Origin: Streptomyces globosus | GTDB taxonomy: Bacteria > Actinomycetota > Actinomycetes > Streptomycetales > Streptomycetaceae | NCBI RefSeq assembly: GCF_003325375.1 | Contig: NZ_CP030862.1 | Coordinates: forward strand, 4,467,501-4,531,500 | DNA length: 64,000 nucleotides | Reading direction: 5' to 3' | Shown: piece by piece, positions 59,433 to 64,000 of the stretch | How the letters are laid out: each line of letters begins with the position of its first letter | Position numbering within the stretch: the stretch's first letter is position 1 | The notes under the pieces: model-generated | The model's input: the letters and a program-made list of their open reading frames with translations, nothing else | Database searches by the model: none | Told to the model about the DNA's origin: nothing | Made by a program: the position numbers and the translations under genes

Positions 59433-60322
59433 TTGTCGCCGCTCTTCCGCTCGCTGCCGTCCTGCCTGTCCCGGTGGCCGCTCCGGCCCCCGGCCCCGCC
59501 GGCCTTGTGGGGCCATTCCGCCAGGTGGTCCGTCAGCCAGCCCGGCGGCTTCTGCGGCGCCTTGGCCTCGGGCGCCATCGAGATCCGCTCGTGGATGGCG
59601 GCCGCGCGCGGCAGCAGCGCCTCCACGTAGGCGCGCCGCACGGCGTCGGCGGAGTCGAAGCCCGGTTCGCCCGCGAGCCATTCGTCGGGCACGTCGGCGG
59701 CGACCTCGGTCAGCAGTTCCTCGGTGACCAGCGGGGCGAGTTCGGCGGCGGCCGCCGCGATGTCCGGGCCCACCGGGGCGAGCGCGTGGTCGGAGGCGTT
59801 GTACGGCTTGTCCGCGGCCGCTGCGGCGGTCGGCCAGTTGTGGTGCCAGATCATGGTGGCGCCGTGGTCGATGAGCCACAGGTCGCCGTGCCACACCAGC
59901 ATGTTGGGGTTGCGCCAGGACCGGTCGACGTTGTTGACCAGGGCGTCGAACCAGACGACGCGCCCCGCCTCGACGGGGTCGACCCGGTACGCGAGCGGGT
60001 CGAAGCCGATCGAGCCCGGCAGGTAGTCCATGCCGAGGTTGAGCCCGCCGCTGGCCTTCAGCAGCTCCTGCACCTCCTGGTCGGGCTCGCCGAGCCCGAT
60101 GACGGGGTCGAGCTGCATCTGCACCAGCTGCGGCACGCGGAGCCCGAGCCGCTGCGCGAGCCGCCCGCAGACGACCTCGGCGACCAGCGTCTTGCGGCCC
60201 TGTCCGGCCCCCGTGAACTTCATGACGTACGTGCCGAGATCGTCGGCCTCGACGATCCCGGGGAGCGATCCACCCTCCCGCAGGGGCGTGACATAGCGGG
60301 TCGCTACGACCTCTTGCAACAC
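59429..60322 (-). CDS. HipA-like kinase-fold protein
   Basis: 297 residues of the HipA-related kinase fold. The glycine-rich segment and ATP lysine are GSLPGIVEADDLGTYVMKF (Lys35). The catalytic loop is NNVDRSWRNPN (Asp133, Asn138, Asn140), and the metal-binding Asp is in IDHGATMIWHHN (Asp152). No HipB-type antitoxin gene is near; the partner is the DUF3037 protein, coupled by a 4-nt overlap. The C-terminal tail is basic and Gly-rich. GTG start with a weak ribosome site. The target is unknown; HipA itself phosphorylates a tRNA synthetase. Confidence 0.82.
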   Translation of the reverse strand: MLQEVVATRYVTPLREGGSLPGIVEADDLGTYVMKFTGAGQGRKTLVAEVVCGRLAQRLGLRVPQLVQMQLDPVIGLGEPDQEVQELLKASGGLNLGMDYLPGSIGFDPLAYRVDPVEAGRVVWFDALVNNVDRSWRNPNMLVWHGDLWLIDHGATMIWHHNWPTAAAAADKPYNASDHALAPVGPDIAAAAAELAPLVTEELLTEVAADVPDEWLAGEPGFDSADAVRRAYVEALLPRAAAIHERISMAPEAKAPQKPPGWLTDHLAEWPHKAGGAGGRSGHRDRQDGSERKSGDK

Positions 60323-60868
60323 TTTCCCAGGCCACCCATCTCTTCAGCCTTACAATCCACGGGCGATTCCCGGGACTTGAAAGCGTAGACCACCGGTCGC
60401 CGACGCTGGGGAGAATCCGGGGAGTATCGGCCGACGGGCCGGCCGCCCCCGCTCCCCCAGCAGACCGTCGGCGATGCCGCGCCCCTTGCTGCCGGTTTCC
60501 GGCACGAGGTGAGCATAGTAACCGAGAGTGATCGCCGACGGCGCGTGCCCGAGCCGCAGAGCCAGGGTCACGACGGACTCTCCGGCCGAGCCCCCGGCAG
60601 CCGTCCTTCGGGGCCGCCGCCCTGCGTGCGGACCGTGGTGCGGGTGACCAGCGGGCGCCGTCGTCGTTGATCCGGGGCCTGGTGCAGGCGGGTAAGGGAG
60701 CGCGACGTGTTCGTCGCCGACTTCTCTCGTCCCGGCCAGGGGGCCGCGGGGCGCTCATGGGCGCATCCGGGCGGTGGGCCCGTGAATCCGGGCGACGGAA
60801 AGCCCGATCATCTCGTCGGTGACCCGTTCTTCTGCCGGGCTGGGGCGTTGGGGGCTTCACGCCGGGAG
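60323..60868. other. Intergenic region with integrase remnant and promoters
   Basis: About 545 bp between the divergent HipA-like gene and the plus-strand cluster. It contains the tyrosine-recombinase fragment annotated separately. I found no tRNA and no clear attachment-site repeat. Positions 60323-60420 are less G/C-rich than the surroundings. Confidence 0.5.
60422..60588 (-). pseudogene. Tyrosine recombinase (integrase) C-terminal fragment
   Basis: The minus strand reads AGESVVTLALRLGHAPSAIT followed by LGYYAHLVPETGSKGRGIAD, the C-terminal end of a phage/ICE-type tyrosine integrase: the LGH box II histidine and the catalytic Tyr of box II are present. Nothing upstream in that frame matches the remaining catalytic Arg region, and no start or ribosome site exists. 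It is therefore a decayed fragment left by a lost element. Confidence 0.75.
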
Positions 60869-61165
60869 GTGGGGACGTGGAGTGCGGGACCGCTGACCAC
60901 AGAGGGCGGTGCGGAGGGGTTCGTGGTCCGCTCCGGCGACGTGCTGGGGGCGCGGGTGCGGCTGGCGCGGGCTCTGGGGGCGTGGGCGGACAAGAGCCTT
61001 CCGGAGATACTCGCCGCGCCGGTGGACGCACTCAAGGGGGTCAGCGAGCGGCAGGGCGACCTCCTGAAGGAGGCGTTCGGGATCAAGACCGCCGCCGATC
61101 TCGCCGATCTGAGGTACGCGCGCTGGGCGCAGGCGCTGGCCGCGCTCGACACCTCCGCCAAGTAG
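60869..61165 (+). CDS. Small helical protein of unknown function
   Basis: 98 residues from the GTG at 60869 (start uncertain; the frame stays open further upstream). The C-terminal 60 residues look like a helix-hairpin-helix-type fold: SLPEILAAPVDALKGVSERQ then GDLLKEAFGIKTAADLADLR. No membrane span. A hairpin follows its stop, so it is probably transcribed separately from the spo0M-like gene. Not recognised beyond this. Confidence 0.6.
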   Translation: MGTWSAGPLTTEGGAEGFVVRSGDVLGARVRLARALGAWADKSLPEILAAPVDALKGVSERQGDLLKEAFGIKTAADLADLRYARWAQALAALDTSAK

Positions 61166-61174
61166 GCACGACCT

Positions 61175-61208
61175 GCGGGGTGGTGCGGCCGCAGCCGTAC
61201 CACCCCGC
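61175..61208 (+). terminator. Hairpin after small helical protein gene
   Basis: GCGGGGTGGT-N14-ACCACCCCGC, perfect 10-bp arms, starting 10 nt after the stop. Confidence 0.7.
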
Positions 61209-61252
61209 GCTCGGGAACCAGACGCGTACGACATGAAGGAGTGAACGCCACG

Positions 61253-62284
61253 ATGGTGTTCAAGCGACTGCTCGGCTCGCTCGGCGTGGGCGGCCCGGCC
61301 GTGGACACGGTCCTGGGCCCGATCGCAGCCGTTCCCGGCGGGACCCTGAGCGGGCAGGTGAACCTCAAGGGGGGCAACGCCGACTTCACGATCGACCACA
61401 TCACCCTGGAGCTGATCGCCCGGGTCGAGGCCGAACACGACCACGGCGAGTCCGAGGGCGTGGTCGTCTTCGACCGGTTCACCGTCGGCGGCGGCTTCCG
61501 CCTCGGTGAGGGCGAGCACCGCAGCATCCCCTTCGCAGCGGCCTTGCCGTGGGAGACCCCGATCACCGCACTGTACGGGCAGCCGCTGGGCATCGTCCTT
61601 GGCGTGCGGACCGAGCTGGGGGTTGCCGGCGCGAAGGACAAGGGCGACCTCGACCCGCTGACGGTAAGCCCCCTGCCGCTCCAGGAGGCGGTCCTGGAGG
61701 CGTTCGGACAGCTCGGCTTCGGCTTCAAGTCCGCCGACCTCGAATACGGGCAGATCCGCGGCACCGGCCAGCACCTGCCCTTCTACCAGGAGATCGAACT
61801 CACCCCCGCCCCGCAGTACGCGCACCGGGTCAACGAGATCGAGGTGACCTTCCTCGCCAACCCCGGCGGCATGGAGGTCGTACTGGAGGCCGACAAGCGC
61901 GGCAGGCTGTTCTCCGGCGGCCACGACGCCCTGGGCCGCCACACCGTCAGCCACGAGGGAGCAGGCCGGCGGGACTGGAACGCGGTTGTCGACTCCTGGA
62001 TCACCCAGCTCCTCGACGCCCACTCGGCCCGTACCGCCCACCTGCCCTACGGGCACGGCGACATCCACGGCTCCCATGCCCACAAGGACGAGCACGGCCA
62101 CGGGCACGACAGCCGCCACAGCGGCCACCGGTCCGGCCCCGGCATGGGCACCGCGGTCGCCGCAGGCGCCGCAGGCCTCGCGGTCGGTGTCGTCGGCGGC
62201 ATGGTCGCCGCCGAAGCCGTCGACGAGATCGGCGACTTCTTCGAAGACGACGACGAGGAGGACGAGGGGAACGACGAGGCATAG
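61253..62284 (+). CDS. Spo0M-like arrestin-fold protein with His-rich acidic tail
   Basis: 343 residues. The first 250 are a Spo0M domain: start MVFKRLLGSLGVGGPAVDTV, then GTLSGQVNLKGGNADFTIDH, FRLGEGEHRSIPFAAALPWE, and YQEIELTPAPQYAHRVNEIE. Spo0M is a cytoplasmic arrestin-like protein with links to sporulation and cell morphology. Unusual additions are a His-rich stretch (about residues 268-293, HGSHAHKDEHGHGHDSRH), a Gly/Ala hydrophobic segment (about 298-320) and an acidic end (EDDDEEDEGNDEA). AAGGAG lies 11 nt before the ATG; a GTG four codons earlier is an alternative. Confidence 0.85.
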   Translation: MVFKRLLGSLGVGGPAVDTVLGPIAAVPGGTLSGQVNLKGGNADFTIDHITLELIARVEAEHDHGESEGVVVFDRFTVGGGFRLGEGEHRSIPFAAALPWETPITALYGQPLGIVLGVRTELGVAGAKDKGDLDPLTVSPLPLQEAVLEAFGQLGFGFKSADLEYGQIRGTGQHLPFYQEIELTPAPQYAHRVNEIEVTFLANPGGMEVVLEADKRGRLFSGGHDALGRHTVSHEGAGRRDWNAVVDSWITQLLDAHSARTAHLPYGHGDIHGSHAHKDEHGHGHDSRHSGHRSGPGMGTAVAAGAAGLAVGVVGGMVAAEAVDEIGDFFEDDDEEDEGNDEA

Positions 62285-62304
62285 CCGCCCCTCCGCCCAC
62301 CTAC

Positions 62305-62322
62305 TTCTACATTGGTGTAGAA
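62305..62322. promoter_or_regulatory. AT-rich palindrome before terB-like gene
   Basis: TTCTACA-TTGG-TGTAGAA, perfect 7-bp arms, in a conspicuously AT-rich patch 65 bp before the terB-like ATG. TACA-N-TGTA-type operators are used by BlaI/MecI-family repressors, though their usual spacer is shorter. No such repressor gene is in the window. Confidence 0.6.
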
Positions 62323-62386
62323 ATGAGGTGACCGGGCCGGCCCGTCCGTCCCCGGCCCGGGCACCCTACGACCCAGTGGAGTTGGC

Positions 62387-62842
62387 ATGGCCCTGTGGGA
62401 CCGCCTCAAGGAATCCGCCCAGCAGATGCAGACGCAGCTGGAAGCGAAGAAGAACGACCTCAAGTCAGGCGCGTTCCGCGACGCGTCCATGGCGATGTGC
62501 GCCCTGGTCGCCGCGGCCGACGGCACCGTCGACCCCTCGGAGCGCCAGCGCGTCGCCCAGCTGATCGCCACCAACGACGTCCTGCGCAACTTCGATGCCG
62601 CCGACCTCCAGCGGCGCTTCGACGACAACCTGAACAAGCTGGCCGCCGACTTCGCCTTCGGCAAGGTGAGCGTGATGCAGGAGATCGCCAAGGCCAAGAA
62701 AAAGCCCGCCGAGGCCCGCGCCGTCATCCAGATCGGCATCGTCATCGGCGGCGCCGACGGCGACTTCGACAAGACCGAACAGGCCGTCGTCCGTGAGGCC
62801 TGCTACACCCTCGACCTGCCCCCGCACGAGTTCGACCTGTAG
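62387..62842 (+). CDS. TerB-like protein
   Basis: 151 residues, helical, with two TerB-type acidic metal-site motifs: AADGTVDPSERQ (Asp45, Glu52) and GGADGDFDKTEQ (Asp124, Glu131). TerB domains occur in tellurite-resistance operons and in wider Ter-linked membrane-stress systems. No TerC, TerD or TerZ gene is in view, so the usual ter operon is absent. The ATG has GGAG five nucleotides upstream. It is flanked by spo0M-like and GlsB-like genes on the same strand. Confidence 0.86.
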   Translation: MALWDRLKESAQQMQTQLEAKKNDLKSGAFRDASMAMCALVAAADGTVDPSERQRVAQLIATNDVLRNFDAADLQRRFDDNLNKLAADFAFGKVSVMQEIAKAKKKPAEARAVIQIGIVIGGADGDFDKTEQAVVREACYTLDLPPHEFDL

Positions 62843-62880
62843 ACGCCCGCCCTGCGGACAGGAATACGCGGCGGGGCCCC

Positions 62881-62902
62881 GTGGTGCGCACCAGCGCACC
62901 AC
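62881..62902 (+). promoter_or_regulatory. Hairpin between terB-like and glsB-like genes
   Basis: GTGGTGCGC-ACCA-GCGCACCAC, perfect 9-bp arms, 28 bp before the next ATG. It may be a partial terminator or mRNA-stability element within an operon. Confidence 0.5.
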
Positions 62903-62929
62903 TTGGAGAAGTGAAGGGACTGGGCGGGT

Positions 62930-63193
62930 ATGGAGATCTCGGGTGTGATCAGCGCGGTCGTGATCGGCATCGTCATCGGCGCGCTGGGACGGCTTGTCCT
63001 GCCAGGACGCCAGCGCATCGGCCTGCTGTGGACGATCGCCGTCGGCATCCTCGCCGCCTTCGCCGGCACCGGCATTGCCGCAGCCTTCGGAGTCGCCGAC
63101 ACCAAGGGCATCGACTGGATCGAGTGGCTCGTCCAGATCGCCCTCGCCGCAGCAGGCGTGACAGCGCTGGAACGCTTCAAGACCCGCCGCTGA
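62930..63193 (+). CDS. GlsB/YeaQ/YmgE-family membrane protein
   Basis: 87 residues with three hydrophobic segments (ISGVISAVVIGIVIGALGRL; IGLLWTIAVGILAAFAGTGI; WLVQIALAAAGVTALERF), the Transgly_assoc/YeaQ pattern with Gly-rich helices and a basic PGRQR loop. The family is induced by envelope or general stress in several bacteria; its function is unknown. The start ATG has GAAGGGA about 11 nt upstream. It lies within the spo0M-terB-lectin cluster. Confidence 0.84.
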   Translation: MEISGVISAVVIGIVIGALGRLVLPGRQRIGLLWTIAVGILAAFAGTGIAAAFGVADTKGIDWIEWLVQIALAAAGVTALERFKTRR

Positions 63194-63251
63194 GCCCCTC
63201 CACGCTTTCGATGCGCGACGAGGCGCATCCCGTACTTCGAAAGGAACGTCC

Positions 63252-63806
63252 ATGAGTGACACCCTGTACCCGGGTGGGGAAATCGGTCTCGGCCAGTCCC
63301 TGCAGGGCGGCGCCTACACCCTGACCTTGCAGTACGACGGCAACCTGGTGCTGTCCGAGCCGAGCGGCAGCGTCGTGTGGGCGACCGACACCCATGAGCA
63401 GGGGGTCCAGCGAGCCGTCCTCCAGGACGACGGCAACTTCGTGCTCTACAGCGACTACGGCCCCGTGTGGGCCACCGACACCCACGGCAACGACGCCGGC
63501 CGCCTCGTCGTGCAGGCCGACCGCAACGTGGTGCTGTACGCCGTGGACGGCAGCCCTCTCTGGGAGTCGGACACCAACACCGACAACCCGATCCACCTCG
63601 AGGAACCGGCCGCTGCCCCGGTTGCCGAATGGGAGGCCCCGGCCATCCCCGAGCCGCGCACGTACACCGTCGAACCCGGCGACACCCTGTGGGACATCGC
63701 CGAACGCTTCTACGGCGACGGAAACCGCTACCACGACATCGCCGCCGCCAGCGGCATCGCCGATCCGGACCTGGTGGACGTCGGCCAGGTGCTGACGATT
63801 CCGTAG
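63252..63806 (+). CDS. B-type lectin plus LysM protein, no signal peptide
   Basis: 184 residues. Residues 1-110 form a bulb-type (GNA-like) mannose-lectin domain with three QxDxNxVxY sites: Q27-D29-N31-V33 (Tyr replaced by Ser35), Q58-D60-N62-V64-Y66 and Q88-D90-N92-V94-Y96. A Pro/Ala/Glu linker leads to a LysM domain (136-184: TYTVEPGDTLWDIAERFYGD ... GQVLTIP). No signal peptide or membrane span is present although both domains bind extracellular glycans. AAAGGAA precedes the ATG. Confidence 0.9.
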   Translation: MSDTLYPGGEIGLGQSLQGGAYTLTLQYDGNLVLSEPSGSVVWATDTHEQGVQRAVLQDDGNFVLYSDYGPVWATDTHGNDAGRLVVQADRNVVLYAVDGSPLWESDTNTDNPIHLEEPAAAPVAEWEAPAIPEPRTYTVEPGDTLWDIAERFYGDGNRYHDIAAASGIADPDLVDVGQVLTIP

Positions 63807-64000
63807 TCCGGCCGCCGGCGGAAGATCCCGACCTCAACGGGCTCTGGTGAATGCGGGGCCTGCGTGACGACGGCCTGCGCGGTCCCGATGGTGTTGTGAA
63901 GGCCGTCGTCATGTGGGGGTGGGACGCGGTTGCGGGCAGGATCTGGCCGAAGGTCCCGAGGAACCCGGGCCCGGGGGACCACAAACGACTTCCGGAAGGG
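63807..64000. other. No feature seen at window end
   Basis: The last 194 bp contain no convincing gene start; short frames lack family features. A small G/C palindrome CCCGGGCCCGGG lies near 63965. Confidence 0.4.

Noticed and set aside
60323..60420. tRNA gene as integration target
   Set aside because: No cloverleaf, anticodon stem or T-arm sequence could be found on either strand.
59049..60600. Intact prophage or integrative element at the HipA/integrase site
   Set aside because: Only a fragment of integrase is present, with no excisionase, replication or structural genes and no visible att repeats.
62387..62842. Classical tellurite-resistance operon
   Set aside because: Only a TerB-like gene is present; TerC, TerD, TerE and TerZ are missing from the window.

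Overview
The window is a high-GC actinobacterial chromosome segment, almost certainly Streptomyces or a close relative. The signs are the very strong third-position G/C bias, frequent GTG starts, an XRE-DUF5753/DUF397/anti-sigma-type ATPase trio, a diverged extra EF-Tu of the EF-Tu3 type, and many -10-like hexamers ending about 6 nt before a start codon (leaderless-type promoters). From memory, the order urease - biotin - purB - sbcCD - tuf3 - uppP - lnt - ung resembles the S. coelicolor SCO12xx-SCO13xx region; I could not check this here. I see no rRNA, tRNA or CRISPR array.

Layout, 1-20 kb: the end of a urease operon (ureA-ureB-ureC, minus strand, ureC cut by the window edge); a WhiJ-like regulatory trio; a biotin locus with bioF divergent from bioB-bioA-bioD; two CNNM/CBS membrane proteins in an operon; a GDSL hydrolase; purB coupled to the mismatch glycosylase gene mug; two proteins of unknown function; and an ABC-2 exporter facing a NarL-type two-component system across a short region with two tandem operator-like palindromes.

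20-42 kb: a ROK regulator; a GntR regulator with a DasR-like palindrome upstream; an alpha/beta hydrolase; a membrane-anchored ACT-GNAT acetyltransferase; a DUF885 metallopeptidase; rhodanese and Lrp genes; the DNA-end nuclease pair sbcD-sbcC; a YigZ protein; a CoA-binding protein; an XRE-cupin regulator divergent from a DMT transporter; two left-handed beta-helix enzymes; DedA; a GH3 protein whose nucleophile motif is altered; a lone VapB-like protein; a thioesterase; a Pro/Gln-rich membrane protein; and an MFS exporter.

42.6-44.2 kb is a small patch of plasticity with a GNAT, an unknown membrane-anchored protein and a deleted, frameshifted IS5-type transposase. Then, to 60.3 kb, come housekeeping and envelope genes: a spermidine-synthase-like protein, a patatin, a cysteine-free EF-Tu, a TVP38 protein, uppP, lnt, an oxidoreductase, a DinB protein, a lipoprotein, ung, an orphan solute-binding protein, two SDRs, and a HipA-like kinase coupled to a DUF3037 protein.

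The last 3.5 kb, beyond a tyrosine-recombinase remnant, holds the least familiar group: a small helical protein, a Spo0M arrestin-like protein with a His-rich and acidic tail, a TerB-like protein, a GlsB/YeaQ-type membrane protein, and a B-lectin-LysM protein with no signal peptide. All are on the plus strand, with a perfect AT-rich palindrome before terB. I infer an envelope-stress module and flag it as the best candidate for an undescribed system.
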